Shown: piece by piece, positions 37,131 to 46,606 of the stretch | Numbering within the stretch: the first letter of the stretch is position 1 | Layout of the letters: each line of letters starts with the position of its first letter | From: Balneola sp. | GTDB lineage: Bacteria; Bacteroidota; Rhodothermia; Balneolales; Balneolaceae | Reading direction: 5' to 3' | Assembly (NCBI GenBank): GCA_002694685.1 | Contig: NZMW01000016.1 | Coordinates: 62,001 to 126,000, forward strand | Length of the DNA: 64,000 bases | Notes under the pieces: generated by a model | Seen by the model: the letters and a program-made list of their open reading frames with translations, nothing else | Told to the model about the DNA's origin: nothing | Database searches by the model: none | Program-made: the position numbers and the translations under genes

Positions 37131-38066
37131 TTACACTTTTACTTTGTTCACTCCTTGCTCAATCGCTTCTTCATACAACTTCTGTAAGCGTTGAGTTAAT
37201 TCTCCGGGACCAGATTCTGAAATAGTACGTCCATCAATTTCTGTAACGGGAGTGAGCCCGCCAAAACTTCCAGTTACAAAAGCTTCATCTGCTCCATATA
37301 CATCAAACAACGAAAAATTCTTTTGATAACAGGGAATCCCTTCTTCTTCACAAACTTCAATAACTTTACCGCGAGTAATACCATTCATGCAATACTGACC
37401 GGTCGAGGTCCAGACCTCGCCATCTTTTATCATAAAAAAGTTGGTGGCATTACATGTTGATACAAATCCATTTATATCCAGCATCAACGCTTCATCTGCG
37501 CCGGCTTCTAATGCTTGAACCAATGCCTGCACTTCGTGAATCTTACTGTGGCAGTTCAGTCTTGGATCAAGATAGTCGGGTGAACCGCGACGTATGGTAC
37601 TGGTAAATAAAGTAACGCCCCGATCACGGCTTTCAGGATCGGCTTTTTTGTATTCGGCTATTATAACCAAATTTGGGCCAGAAACGGTCAGTCGGGGATC
37701 TTGTGACGGCGTCTTTTTAATTCCTCTTGTAAACATCAACCGAACGTGGACCCCATCTTTCATCTCATTGGCATCCAGTGTTTTCCATATGGCTTCGGTG
37801 ATTTCTTCACGCGACATCTTCAAATCCATGCCGACTGTTTTGGCTCCCTGAAAAAGACGGTCATAATGTTCTTTTAGAAAAACCAATACGCCTTTGTGAA
37901 GGCGGAATCCTTCCCACACTCCATCACCTACCAAATAGCCGCTGTCAAAAACAGAGATCTTGGCTTCGTTACGAGGGAAAAGCTCCCCGTTCACGTAAAT
38001 CAGTACATCTTCATTTCGCGGATCATAAACCGCGTTGTGCGTGCCGTGCGTCATGTTTTCATTCAT
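37131..38066 (-). CDS. Class IV aminotransferase (BCAT/DAAT-like)
   Basis: Fold-type IV PLP enzyme of 311 residues, related to branched-chain and D-amino-acid aminotransferases and aminodeoxychorismate lyase. Catalytic Lys is K175 in LNCHSKIHEVQ. Other landmarks are VFDSGYLVGDGVWEGFRLHK, the cofactor-binding Glu in the ALMLDINGFVSTCNATNFF strand-turn and the PLP phosphate loop NGITRGKVIEV. A second, clear IlvE is at 49.9-51 kb, so this paralogue probably has another substrate. It lies between the sulfotransferase-like gene and a class I aminotransferase, all on the minus strand. Confidence 0.88.
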   Translation of the reverse strand: MNENMTHGTHNAVYDPRNEDVLIYVNGELFPRNEAKISVFDSGYLVGDGVWEGFRLHKGVLVFLKEHYDRLFQGAKTVGMDLKMSREEITEAIWKTLDANEMKDGVHVRLMFTRGIKKTPSQDPRLTVSGPNLVIIAEYKKADPESRDRGVTLFTSTIRRGSPDYLDPRLNCHSKIHEVQALVQALEAGADEALMLDINGFVSTCNATNFFMIKDGEVWTSTGQYCMNGITRGKVIEVCEEEGIPCYQKNFSLFDVYGADEAFVTGSFGGLTPVTEIDGRTISESGPGELTQRLQKLYEEAIEQGVNKVKV

Positions 38067-38147
38067 TGATGATTGCTCTCAAAGAAAAGAAAATAACTAC
38101 TCGGTTGCGAATTTCGGTTTTAGGGCTATTTTAGCCCGTATTATCGC

Positions 38148-39446
38148 CTAAGAATCGAGGTATTCCCGAATAGAATCACGGACTTGCGTAAAGGTCTTTT
38201 TGAGAAGCTCTTCGTCTTCCTCCAACAGTGTAACCCTAAATCCGAGCAAATTTGAGCAAAAAGAAGAGATAGGAACCACGCAGATACCTGTAGCCCCTAA
38301 TAAATAATAGACAAATCGAAAATCGAGCGGTACACCTTCTACCCAATCCTCTACTTTCTTTTTAACCACCGGATTCTCTATTTCGAGTGACTGATTATCT
38401 TTCAAAACCCCTTCCTTGAAAACAATGGTATTGTAGAAAGCCCCATAGGTTTTATTAATAATTAATTCGGGCACTTCCGAAAGGGTATCGGCAATAAAGG
38501 TGCTGCGCCATCCTATTTTTTTATTCAAAGCATCACGGTATTCAGTAAAACGCTGATCACCCAAAATTTTTGGGATCGCCATTTGGGGAAGCGTCGTTGA
38601 GCAAACTTCAATCATCTTTGCATCGTCAAGCGCATTGCATAATTGATCGAACTCAGAGCTTTTATCACGATTATAGCATTCAATCCATCCACATCTTGCA
38701 CCCGGCCATGGCATTTCTTTTGAAATTCCCTTCATCGCAATACCTGGCACATCATCAATAACTTCCGAAAGAGCATATGAACGGGCACCGTTATAGGTGA
38801 TGTGATGATAGATTTCATCTGAAATCAGCATCAAGTCAAACTCCTTAGCCAGAGCCACTATGCCATCCAGAATCTCTTTTGGATATACCATCCCGGTCGG
38901 GTTGTCCGGATTGATGAGCAGAATAGCTACTACATTCGGGTTGAACTCCACTTTATTCCGCAAGTCTTCCATGTCCGGATACCAGCTGTTCTCCGGATCT
39001 AATTTATACGTTAGCGGCTTGTGGTTGGCGTGCGCAGCTTCCGCGGAAGAATGTGTTGAGTAAGCCGGAGAGGGTCCTATAACACGGGATGTAGAATTTA
39101 AATATTGATAGAGCGTTGAGATGGCATCACCCAACCCATTAAAAAAGAGGATGTCATCGGCGGTAATTTGAGCTCCACCCATCTCATTATTTCTGGCTGC
39201 AAGAAATTCTCGGGTTTCAAGTTCTCCCTTTGAATCACTGTATCCATAGGTGATGTTATCTGCTGCTAAATCTTGGATAATTTCTTTTATCCATTCGGGT
39301 ACTTTGGCATTTTTCTGGATGGGATCGCCGATGTTCTCCCAGGTGATTTCAACGCCTTCCTTCTGAAGGATATTTGCCTTCTTAACAATCTCACGGATTT
39401 CATAAGAAAGTTCCTTGGCGCCTTCACTGAGCAGCTTCTGTCGCAT
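38148..39446 (-). CDS. Class I/II aminotransferase, AlaA-like
   Basis: Fold-type I PLP aminotransferase of 432 residues. Landmarks: GDPIQKNAKVPEW near the N-terminus, GLGDAISTLYQYL, INPDNPTGMVYP with the cofactor-ring Asn, ISDEIYHHITYNG with D210 and Y213, and the Schiff-base K243 in GISKEMPWPGARCGW. The C-terminal Arg for the substrate carboxylate is in the LLGFRVTLLEED region. It resembles alanine- and aspartate-type transaminases such as AlaA, but the substrate is not certain. It is upstream of the class IV enzyme by about 80 bases; a small GGGCT/AGCCC hairpin lies between them. Confidence 0.87.
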   Translation of the reverse strand: MRQKLLSEGAKELSYEIREIVKKANILQKEGVEITWENIGDPIQKNAKVPEWIKEIIQDLAADNITYGYSDSKGELETREFLAARNNEMGGAQITADDILFFNGLGDAISTLYQYLNSTSRVIGPSPAYSTHSSAEAAHANHKPLTYKLDPENSWYPDMEDLRNKVEFNPNVVAILLINPDNPTGMVYPKEILDGIVALAKEFDLMLISDEIYHHITYNGARSYALSEVIDDVPGIAMKGISKEMPWPGARCGWIECYNRDKSSEFDQLCNALDDAKMIEVCSTTLPQMAIPKILGDQRFTEYRDALNKKIGWRSTFIADTLSEVPELIINKTYGAFYNTIVFKEGVLKDNQSLEIENPVVKKKVEDWVEGVPLDFRFVYYLLGATGICVVPISSFCSNLLGFRVTLLEEDEELLKKTFTQVRDSIREYLDS

Positions 39447-39741
39447 AAATTTATAAGTAAATGAGTGAGTTTGATTGTCTCACTAATAAAAGCATTTAAA
39501 TGCAGGGTTGCCATTGAATACAGCTTAAGCCTACTTCTCAAAACCCTATCTCTGTCTCTTTCCCTTTGAAAAGGGAAAGAGGACGCCTCTCATCAATCAA
39601 TAGCAGATTCTATTTTTTGATACTTAAAGAAGAATCTACTCCAGCTCTCTTTTAGGCTTCTCCTTCCTTGCAAGAGCCAGCGAAGTAGGGAAGGAACAAA
39701 GATGGTCAGAAAGACTACTCAAATCTTGATAAAGGATTATA
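39447..39741. repeat. Intergenic spacer with CTCTTTCCC palindrome
   Basis: 295 bases without a gene. It contains a perfect inverted repeat CTCTTTCCCTT (39556-39566), loop TGAA, AAGGGAAAGAG (39571-39581), followed by GACGCCTCT, and a second weaker one with TCCTTCCTTG and GGGAAGGAA near 39660-39695. Such CCCTTTGAAAAGGG words are typical of dispersed spacer repeats. Confidence 0.55.
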
Positions 39742-40416
39742 TCACTCCTCAAAAACTAATGCTTCCGGGTCGGCCCCTAGCTCTTTCAAATATCCCATAA
39801 TCGCATCATTAAAAGGACCTGGACCACATACGTAAAACGGCTGATCAAAGTCATTAATTAGTGAAGCCAGAAATTCCTTATCGATAAATCCATCTAAGAA
39901 AACATGGTCTCCCGATGGTTCTTCATCTGTAATCACATTGATGAACTGATTCCCCAGAATATCCTCAAATTCTTTTTGCAGGATAATATCCTTTTCTGTT
40001 TTGTTGGAAAAGATGAGGGTGTTATTTCCGATCTCACCATTTTTGTTAAGATCTCGCAGAATAGCTATAAATGGTGTTACTCCAGCCCCACCTGCTATAA
40101 AGACTCCTTCGCCGTCGTACTGAATGGTTCCCCAAGCATCATCAACCAAGAAAGCATCTCCAACTTCCAGCTTCCCGATCTGCTCGGTTACTCCGTCATG
40201 CTCTGGATAAATCTTTATGGTGAATTCAAGCTCATCATCTTCAGGCAGAGAAGTGAAGGTAAATGGACGTTTCTCTTCTCTCCATCCATCTTTATCAATA
40301 GCTACTTCCGTGGCCTGCCCCGGCTCAAAATCGTAGCCATCCGGTTTTTCAATAGTGAAGCTTTTTACGTCGTGCGTTACGTTCTGAATGTCTTTTATCT
40401 TGAGTGTATGTGCCAT
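39742..40416 (-). CDS. FAD/NAD-binding oxidoreductase, FNR family
   Basis: A 224-residue flavoprotein of the ferredoxin-NADP reductase superfamily, with no [2Fe-2S] domain. FAD-binding barrel: KRPFTFTSLPED with the RxYS/T-type motif as RPFTFTS, and the pyridine-nucleotide domain has GGAGVTPFIAILRDL and YVCGPGPFNDAIM. The length fits a stand-alone reductase module that hands electrons to an unknown partner protein. Cytoplasmic, no signal. It is on the minus strand 88 bases downstream of the NTF2-like gene, perhaps at the end of that run. Confidence 0.88.
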   Translation of the reverse strand: MAHTLKIKDIQNVTHDVKSFTIEKPDGYDFEPGQATEVAIDKDGWREEKRPFTFTSLPEDDELEFTIKIYPEHDGVTEQIGKLEVGDAFLVDDAWGTIQYDGEGVFIAGGAGVTPFIAILRDLNKNGEIGNNTLIFSNKTEKDIILQKEFEDILGNQFINVITDEEPSGDHVFLDGFIDKEFLASLINDFDQPFYVCGPGPFNDAIMGYLKELGADPEALVFEE

Positions 40417-40503
40417 ATTTCTATCTTTTTGTGGTTTGATAGTATTACAATTATGACAAATAAAACATTCGCTGCCAGTCAGGATATCAGTCTTTCTAAG
40501 AAA

Positions 40504-40965
40504 TTATCCCCTAAACTTCTCCATGCTATTGCGGACTTCTTTTTGCACTTTCTTTTGCAGAAATGGAGTCCAGCCAAGCAAATACCCGGGCAGGCCCAAA
40601 GCGTACCTGCTCCATCGCCAAAAATCAAAATAATCTCTATGCTCGATAATCAGTCCATCCTGAAACTGGAAGTTAGCATCAATTTTATTGTGAACTTTAC
40701 GGCCGGTAGCTGAAAATAGATATTTGGCTTCTACATGTGCTGAACCGGTTGAATCATCAGCTTCTACTTCATCAAAAGTAAGCTCAAACTCTTTGGCACG
40801 ACTGCAAAGCATCGTCCACATATCATCAATTTCACTTTTTGAATGAAGTTCAAATACAGGATCTTTAAAAGTGGCTTTTTCGTGATAGCAACTCAGCATG
40901 GTTTTGGCATCCTGCTCTTTGAGTGCTAAGTAAAGTTTATGAATCAACTGTTTGTTACTATCCAT
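40504..40965 (-). CDS. NTF2-like (SnoaL-type) protein
   Basis: A 153-residue cytoplasmic protein with the cone-shaped NTF2-like fold: N-terminal helices (IHKLYLALKEQDAKTMLSCY), then strands ATFKDPVFELHSKSEIDDMW and the later DFWRWSRYALGLPGYLLG, a segment often seen in SnoaL-like proteins. It might be an enzyme or a binding protein; catalytic residues are not evident. Its start overlaps the stop of the sodium symporter gene by eight bases, so translation is coupled and the two probably form an operon. Confidence 0.82.
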   Translation of the reverse strand: MDSNKQLIHKLYLALKEQDAKTMLSCYHEKATFKDPVFELHSKSEIDDMWTMLCSRAKEFELTFDEVEADDSTGSAHVEAKYLFSATGRKVHNKIDANFQFQDGLIIEHRDYFDFWRWSRYALGLPGYLLGWTPFLQKKVQKEVRNSMEKFRG

Positions 40966-42484
40966 TTTTCGATCCTCTAATTCTTGCTGAAAGTGAGCCT
41001 ACAATAACCACAATTGTTGAGCCGACCAAGGTGTAAAGTGGCCAGGCAATGGCTAAGCCATCCCCCGGTAAGATATTTTGAATAGGCCCCTGAACCATGA
41101 ATAGCAATGAGATCAGCCCAAAGAAAAACCCAATCATGGCATCGGTTTTATCGGGCTTGGGGAAAAACATCCCAAGTAAGAACGCTCCCAATAATCCGCC
41201 GTAAGTGTATGATGCTATCCCCAACCCAAGCTCTACAATAGCTGGGCGCTCGCCACCCTGCAGCTGAAGCACCGCAAAGAAAATTGCTGAGGCAGTTAGA
41301 ATCACACCCCACCCCATCGTAATTTTGCGGGAAATAGATAAGTCTTCGGCTTCGTTATTGTCTTTACCGAAATAGGGCTTATACAAATCAAAGGTGGTTG
41401 AAGATGCCAGGGAGTTCAGAGACGAACTCAGGCTACTCATAGCAGCCGCAAACAATGCAGCTACAATAAGACCCGAGATGCCCACCGGAAGCTGCTCTAC
41501 GATGAATTTTGCAAAGACTTCATCCGTAGTTGCCAATCCCATATCGGTAGCTGACATTCCCTCATAAAACATAAAGAGCAGTAAGCCAATCCCCATAAAA
41601 AGAGCAAATTGCAAAGCTGCTAAAACCCCACTCCAGATCATTGCTTTCTGGCCGGACTTTAAATCACGTGTTGCAAGCACTCGCTGCACCAATAGCTGAT
41701 CCGTTCCATGAGAAGCAAGCGAGAAAACAGCGCCTCCAACAATGGCTGTAATAAGAGTGTAAGGCTGAGCTATAAATTCTTTAAAGCTCATATCAAACCC
41801 AAGGTTGATGAGTTGGAGCTTTTCGGATGGCAGTTCAAATCCGGCAGGTAAATTCCCCAACAGAACACCAACTGCAATAAATGCCCCCCCGATGTACACA
41901 ATCATTTGAACGAAGTCCATCCATACAACAGCTTTAATCCCTCCAAAAAAGGTATAGATGAGGGTAATGGCTGTAATCACACAAATAGAAACGATGTATA
42001 ATTCTAAGTCACCCCAGCCAGAAAAAGCTCCGCCCAATCTCAAAATAATGGCTAAAGGAATAGCCGTTGCAAATAGCCGAACACCGTCGGCCAGCAGTCG
42101 GGTAATCATGAAAGTAGTACTGGCAGCATTCCGCATGCCATCACCAAACCGCTTCTCAAGGAAGGTATAGGCAGTGAGCAGATCACCTTCATAATATTTA
42201 GGCAAAAAGAAAAGTGCTACAAACACCCGCCCAATGATATAACCCACCGTAATTTGCAAAAAAGTAAGGTTGCCGCCATAAGCCACAGCAGGAATACTGA
42301 TAAAGGTGAGCGTACTTGTTTCAGTGGCCACAATGGAAAACAAAACAGCCCACCATGGGATCCCATCACCACCTAAAAAGTAGTCTTTATTTGAAGTTTG
42401 CTTACCGGATGATTTCAGTCCAAGAATTGCCACTCCCACCAGATATACTACAATAACGATATAATCGATGGGAGAGAATTGCAT
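40958..42484 (-). CDS. Sodium:solute symporter
   Basis: A 508-residue transporter of the SSS family (SLC5/SglT/PutP), 13-14 membrane helices with the inverted LeuT-like fold. Family segments: IDYIVIVVYLVGVAILGLKSSG, the DYFLGG loop after helix 1, GYIIGRVFVALFFLPKYYEG, and SSLSSSLNSLASSTTFDLYKP, the signature of helix 8 with the Na2-site Ser pair. It lies 12 bases after the glycosylasparaginase gene, which makes uptake of sugars or amino acids released from glycopeptides a good guess; sequence alone does not identify the solute. Confidence 0.92.
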   Translation of the reverse strand: MQFSPIDYIVIVVYLVGVAILGLKSSGKQTSNKDYFLGGDGIPWWAVLFSIVATETSTLTFISIPAVAYGGNLTFLQITVGYIIGRVFVALFFLPKYYEGDLLTAYTFLEKRFGDGMRNAASTTFMITRLLADGVRLFATAIPLAIILRLGGAFSGWGDLELYIVSICVITAITLIYTFFGGIKAVVWMDFVQMIVYIGGAFIAVGVLLGNLPAGFELPSEKLQLINLGFDMSFKEFIAQPYTLITAIVGGAVFSLASHGTDQLLVQRVLATRDLKSGQKAMIWSGVLAALQFALFMGIGLLLFMFYEGMSATDMGLATTDEVFAKFIVEQLPVGISGLIVAALFAAAMSSLSSSLNSLASSTTFDLYKPYFGKDNNEAEDLSISRKITMGWGVILTASAIFFAVLQLQGGERPAIVELGLGIASYTYGGLLGAFLLGMFFPKPDKTDAMIGFFFGLISLLFMVQGPIQNILPGDGLAIAWPLYTLVGSTIVVIVGSLSARIRGSKNG

Positions 42485-42496
42485 TGAGTATCCGGC

Positions 42497-43459
42497 TTAT
42501 ATTAGATATTCAGTTGGTTCAGCTCGGTTACCATCAGCATTATAAACTGATACATCAAAGCCTTCCTGAATACTGTAACCGGCGTAAACACCTTCATTAT
42601 TCAAAGCTATATAGCCTACCTGTATTTTTTTGGGGTCCCCGGGATAACGTTCTAAAATTCGCTCAATGGCAATTTTGCAAGCCTCTTCGGGAGAATGTCC
42701 GGCTCGCATCATCTCCACTACTAAATGGCTCCCAGCGGTCTTTACTACTTCCTCTCCGGCTCCAGTGGCTACAGCACCACCAACTTTTGGATCAATAAAT
42801 AAGCCCGAACCAATAATTGGAGAATCACCAACCCTTCCATTCATCTTATAAGCTGCTCCACTTGTGGTACAAGCTCCACAAACTCTTCCATCTTCATCTA
42901 AAGCCAACATTCCGATGGTGTCGTGGTTTTCAACATTTATTTCCAGCTCATATTCAGAATTCTTGAGCCATTCTTCCCACTCTTCTTCAGACTTCTTGGT
43001 TAATAGATTCGTCTCTTTGAACCCCTGCTCTAAAGCAAATTTCTTAGCACCTACACCTACCAGTAAGCTATGCGGGGTTTCGGTCATCACTTTACGGGCT
43101 ACAGAAACTGGATGCATGATATCCTGCAAGAATGCTACAGCTCCACAGTTTCCATCTTCATTCATCACACAAGCATCTAAGGTCACATTTCCATCCCGAT
43201 CCGGGCGTCCACCGTAACCTACCGTTATATTCTTGGGGTTTGCCTCTTCAACCATAACTCCTTTTTCTACGGCATCTAAAGCATAACCTCCTTTCGATAG
43301 CACTTCCCAAGCTGCTTTATTGGCGTCGGTTCCTGTGTGCCAGGTTGAAATTACAACGGGCTTCTTCCCTTTTTTTGGTTTTTCCTTTAGCAGTCCCGAA
43401 AAGTTTAAAGGCGCTATTGCCAATAGCGATGTTTTTAAAAAACTCTTTCGATTTATCAT
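42497..43459 (-). CDS. N4-(beta-N-acetylglucosaminyl)-L-asparaginase
   Basis: Glycosylasparaginase (Ntn-hydrolase), 320 residues, which cuts the GlcNAc-Asn link of N-glycoproteins after the peptide has been degraded. Autocleavage before the catalytic Thr is expected at HDTIGML (T181). Other family segments are GGYALDAVEKGV, GRPDRDGNVTLDACVM and the C-terminal MNGRVGDSPIIGSG. I chose the ATG at 43459: it gives an export-type N-terminus with NRKSFLK, a Tat-like motif having Arg-Lys instead of Arg-Arg. A longer frame from 43576 would overlap the mannosidase by 80 bases. It sits between GH92 and the symporter, so it should act in the periplasm on trimmed glyco-asparagine. Confidence 0.92.
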   Translation of the reverse strand: MINRKSFLKTSLLAIAPLNFSGLLKEKPKKGKKPVVISTWHTGTDANKAAWEVLSKGGYALDAVEKGVMVEEANPKNITVGYGGRPDRDGNVTLDACVMNEDGNCGAVAFLQDIMHPVSVARKVMTETPHSLLVGVGAKKFALEQGFKETNLLTKKSEEEWEEWLKNSEYELEINVENHDTIGMLALDEDGRVCGACTTSGAAYKMNGRVGDSPIIGSGLFIDPKVGGAVATGAGEEVVKTAGSHLVVEMMRAGHSPEEACKIAIERILERYPGDPKKIQVGYIALNNEGVYAGYSIQEGFDVSVYNADGNRAEPTEYLI

Positions 43460-43496
43460 CTTTCTATCTTTTATGGATGGGTATCCGTTTTCACTC

Positions 43497-45764
43497 TCAG
43501 TTATTATATACCATATTAGGTGGTCGCTGATCTTTCTTTTTCGCCCATTCTTTATTTGGACTACTTCCCATCTCAAAAATCAACTCGCCTCCACTCACGA
43601 CCTCAGCATGAGTTATATAACTTCTCTGAAGAGACTCACCATTTAATTTTACTGACTGAATGTACACATTTTGATCATTCAATTTCTCAGCCCGAATGTT
43701 AAAGCTTTTCTCCCCCGGCAAAGTGATCTCAACTTCTTCAAAACGCGGACTTCCCAATACGTAAACACTGTTTGCCGGATTAACAGGATAAAAACCCATT
43801 GAGCTGAGTACATACCATGCAGACATTTGCCCTGCGTCTTCGTTGCCCGTCAGTCCATCTGGTTCGATAGTATATAGGCTGTCCATAATTTGACTAACCA
43901 GCTTCTGGGTTTTCCATGGAGCTCCTGCAAAATTATATAAATACGCTATGTGGTGACTCGGTTCATTTCCATGCGCATACTGTCCAATCATACCAGAAAT
44001 ATCTGGTGAGATATCTTCTCCGGTTAACACAGAAGGCATATTGAACATAGAATCTAAACGGGAAATGAACGCTTTATCCCCACCTATTTTGTTGATAAGT
44101 CTTTCCACATCATGAGGAACAAACCAGCTATGTTGCCACGCATTTCCCTCAGTATAATTCGGGCTTTGGTTGTGAATAGATTGCAGGGGGTCGAAAGGGG
44201 TTATCCAATTTCCATCGGCTGTTTTACCCCGCATGAATTTTGTTTCCTCATCATACAAATTTTGCCAAAATCCCGATCTCACTATAAAATGTTCGTACTC
44301 TGCTTCTTTTTCTAAAAGGAATGCCATTTGTGCAATACACCAGTCATCGTAAGCATATTCCAGAGTTTTGGTCACCGATTCATGACCTAAATCTGAGGGT
44401 ACATATTGGTACTTCCTGTATAAATCGGTATCGCGATGGTCTTGCATTGCGCTGGCTTTCATAGCCTCGAAAGCGAGTTCAGCATCAAAGCCACGATATC
44501 CTTTTTGGTAAGCATCAAGGATTACGGGTACGGCATGATAGCCCGTCATCGTATTCGTTTCATTTCCGTGGAGCTCCCAAACCGGTAAATATCCTGTCTC
44601 CTGATAGAAATCGAGCATAGTATTTATCAGATCATTTACCCGATCCGGGTTGGTTATGGTAAGTAGTGGATGTTGTGCCCGAAAAGTATCCCATAAAGAA
44701 AAAACCGTATGGCGTTGGTATGTAGAATCCTGATAGACCTTGCCGTCTCCGCCCCTGAACTTTCCATCAACATCAGAATATAAAACCGGTGCAACTTTGG
44801 TGTGATACAGAGCTGTATAGAATTTTGTTTTACGGTCTCTACCTCCTGTCACCTTGATTTGCTCCAGCTCTTTTTGCCAGGCCATTTCAGCAAAAATCCG
44901 GGTTTCATCGAAGTCCCATTCTTTAAGGGTGGAAAGATTTTTCAATGCACCTGCTTCGCTTACTGAAGAGATGGCTACTTTGGCCAGTATTTTCTCGCTT
45001 CGGTTTTTGAAATCAATTTGAACTCTTTCCCATCTTGTAACTACTGAGTCATCTTGCTCCGTATCCAACAGAGATTCTGAATGACCAATCTTAAAAGGTT
45101 CTGAGAACTCCATCGCAAAATATACCCGCTGATCTTTCGCCCAGCCCGAGGACATCCTGTAGCCGGTAATCGTGTTTTCATCAACACTATCAACTCTGGA
45201 GGAATCAACAGTATCCCAGTTTATTCGAAAGCCGAGATCTATAATTAAAGAACGGTTCTCATAATCAGGGTAGGTAAACCGGTACATTGCGACCCGATCT
45301 GTAGCGGTCATCTCTGCATTGATGTCAAAATCCTGAAGCAAAACGCTGTAGTAACCCGGAACAGCTTTCTCATACTGGTGTGAGAATTTTGAAGTATAAA
45401 AAGGCTTATCCGGATATTTTGAATCTATCTCAAAATCTTCATAACCATTTACCGGTTGGATGAGGATATCATTTAAGTCCCCGATTCCGGTTCCACTTAA
45501 ATGAGTTTGGGTAAATCCGGCAATCAGGCTATCCGAGTAGTGATATCCAGAAGTCCAATCCCAGCCTTCTGTTCCGTTAACAGGTCCGGGCTGAATCATC
45601 CCAAAAGGCACGGTAGCACCGGGGTAAGTGTGCCCATGCCCGCCCGTTCCGATAAATACATCTGTGAAGTTATTTGGATTCTGATAGTTTGAACATGAAA
45701 ACAGAGACATGGCTGCCAGAAAAAGAATACTGATTATCGAAACCCGGCTTCCATTTCTTTTCAT
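43497..45764 (-). CDS. GH92 alpha-mannosidase, lipoprotein
   Basis: Exo-alpha-mannosidase of glycoside hydrolase family 92, 755 residues, anchored as a lipoprotein (lipobox LFSC, C24). Family motifs: DVFIGTGGHGHTYPGATVPF at the start, GIGDLNDILIQPV, WELHGNETNTMTGYHAVPVI in the (alpha/alpha)6 domain, and GNEDAGQMSAWYVLSSMGFY near the C-terminus, which contains the catalytic and Ca-binding region. GH92 enzymes strip alpha-linked mannose from high-mannose N-glycans. It overlaps rdgB by four bases (start inside the stop codon) and precedes the glycosylasparaginase, so the two act on the same polymer. Exact linkage preference is not read from sequence. Confidence 0.93.
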   Translation of the reverse strand: MKRNGSRVSIISILFLAAMSLFSCSNYQNPNNFTDVFIGTGGHGHTYPGATVPFGMIQPGPVNGTEGWDWTSGYHYSDSLIAGFTQTHLSGTGIGDLNDILIQPVNGYEDFEIDSKYPDKPFYTSKFSHQYEKAVPGYYSVLLQDFDINAEMTATDRVAMYRFTYPDYENRSLIIDLGFRINWDTVDSSRVDSVDENTITGYRMSSGWAKDQRVYFAMEFSEPFKIGHSESLLDTEQDDSVVTRWERVQIDFKNRSEKILAKVAISSVSEAGALKNLSTLKEWDFDETRIFAEMAWQKELEQIKVTGGRDRKTKFYTALYHTKVAPVLYSDVDGKFRGGDGKVYQDSTYQRHTVFSLWDTFRAQHPLLTITNPDRVNDLINTMLDFYQETGYLPVWELHGNETNTMTGYHAVPVILDAYQKGYRGFDAELAFEAMKASAMQDHRDTDLYRKYQYVPSDLGHESVTKTLEYAYDDWCIAQMAFLLEKEAEYEHFIVRSGFWQNLYDEETKFMRGKTADGNWITPFDPLQSIHNQSPNYTEGNAWQHSWFVPHDVERLINKIGGDKAFISRLDSMFNMPSVLTGEDISPDISGMIGQYAHGNEPSHHIAYLYNFAGAPWKTQKLVSQIMDSLYTIEPDGLTGNEDAGQMSAWYVLSSMGFYPVNPANSVYVLGSPRFEEVEITLPGEKSFNIRAEKLNDQNVYIQSVKLNGESLQRSYITHAEVVSGGELIFEMGSSPNKEWAKKKDQRPPNMVYNN

Positions 45765-46345
45765 TTTTTCAGGAACTCCACAAATTTTTGAACGGCTTTG
45801 CCGCGATGAGAAATGTCATTTTTGATAGCTGAATGGAGTTCAGCAAAAGTTTTCTCAAAACCATCCGGCTGAAAAACAGGGTCATATCCAAATCCCTTAT
45901 CTCCCTTTTCAGCAGTTGTGATTTTTCCGTGACAGACTCCTTCAAAAGTAAATTCTTCCAACCCATTCACAAGTGCTACAACCGTTCTGAATCGGGCCTT
46001 ACGATTTTCTTTACCGGCCAATTCTTTTAACAGCCTATCTACATTATCCTGATAGCTGGCATTTTTACCGGCGTACCTGGCAGAATAAACACCCGGAGCA
46101 CCATCAAGGGCATCAACTTCTAAACCAGTATCATCAGAAAGAGCAGGCAGTCCTGTAAAACTTGCAACATACTCTGCTTTTTTAAGAGCATTCCCCTGCA
46201 AAGTTGGGCGATCTTCAACTACTTCTTCCAGCTCGGGAAAGTCCTTCGTTGAAAGGACTTCAATCCCCAGTGGACCTAGTATTTGTTCTAATTCCTCTAT
46301 TTTATGAGGATTCTGAGAAGCTAATACGAGTTTTGTGAGTCTCAT
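45761..46345 (-). CDS. Non-canonical purine NTP pyrophosphatase, RdgB/HAM1
   Basis: ITP/XTP pyrophosphatase of 194 residues that removes inosine and xanthosine triphosphates from the nucleotide pool. Motifs: LVLASQNPHKIEELEQIL at the N-terminus, ALSDDTGLEVDALDGAPGVYSARYAG around 65-90 (metal and base site), and GFGYDPVFQPDG then SHRGKAVQKFVEFL at the end. It overlaps SemiSWEET and GH92 by four bases at each end, an ATGA-type coupling, though functionally it is a housekeeping gene inside a glycan-type run. Confidence 0.95.
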   Translation of the reverse strand: MRLTKLVLASQNPHKIEELEQILGPLGIEVLSTKDFPELEEVVEDRPTLQGNALKKAEYVASFTGLPALSDDTGLEVDALDGAPGVYSARYAGKNASYQDNVDRLLKELAGKENRKARFRTVVALVNGLEEFTFEGVCHGKITTAEKGDKGFGYDPVFQPDGFEKTFAELHSAIKNDISHRGKAVQKFVEFLKK

Positions 46346-46602
46346 AATTCTTTTCGCGGGAAGAGTTTATAGTACATATTAATGCCGCTTCCAATGGTTA
46401 AAAGTGCATTCAGTGCGGTAAAAATAGGATCACCTGTAATCACAGAGTAAATGGTAAGCATCAAACTTGAGCTAAAATACATAATGATGAACGCGATGTT
46501 CATTGAGGTACTTCCTTGTTTAATAGTGTCCCATGTTTGAGGGATCCAGGCCGCCACTAAAATTCCAAAACCGGCCCATCCCAATAATTCAATTCCTGTC
46601 AT
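46342..46602 (-). CDS. SemiSWEET family sugar transporter
   Basis: An 86-residue three-helix membrane protein of the SemiSWEET (PQ-loop/MtN3) family, which works as a homodimer to move sugars down their gradient. The PQ motif is WIPQTW (P21-Q22) at the end of helix 1; helices are about 5-21, 36-57 and 65-80. The conserved Asn of helix 3 is in INMYYK. It lies four bases after the adenosine kinase gene and overlaps rdgB by four bases. A low-affinity sugar path would suit a glycan-degradation operon, but the sugar is unknown. Confidence 0.9.
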   Translation of the reverse strand: MTGIELLGWAGFGILVAAWIPQTWDTIKQGSTSMNIAFIIMYFSSSLMLTIYSVITGDPIFTALNALLTIGSGINMYYKLFPRKEL

Positions 46603-46606
46603 AGTT

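Noticed and set aside
40404-40713. Plus-strand frame across the oxidoreductase/NTF2 junction
   Set aside because: It is antisense to two well-supported genes and shows no family pattern.
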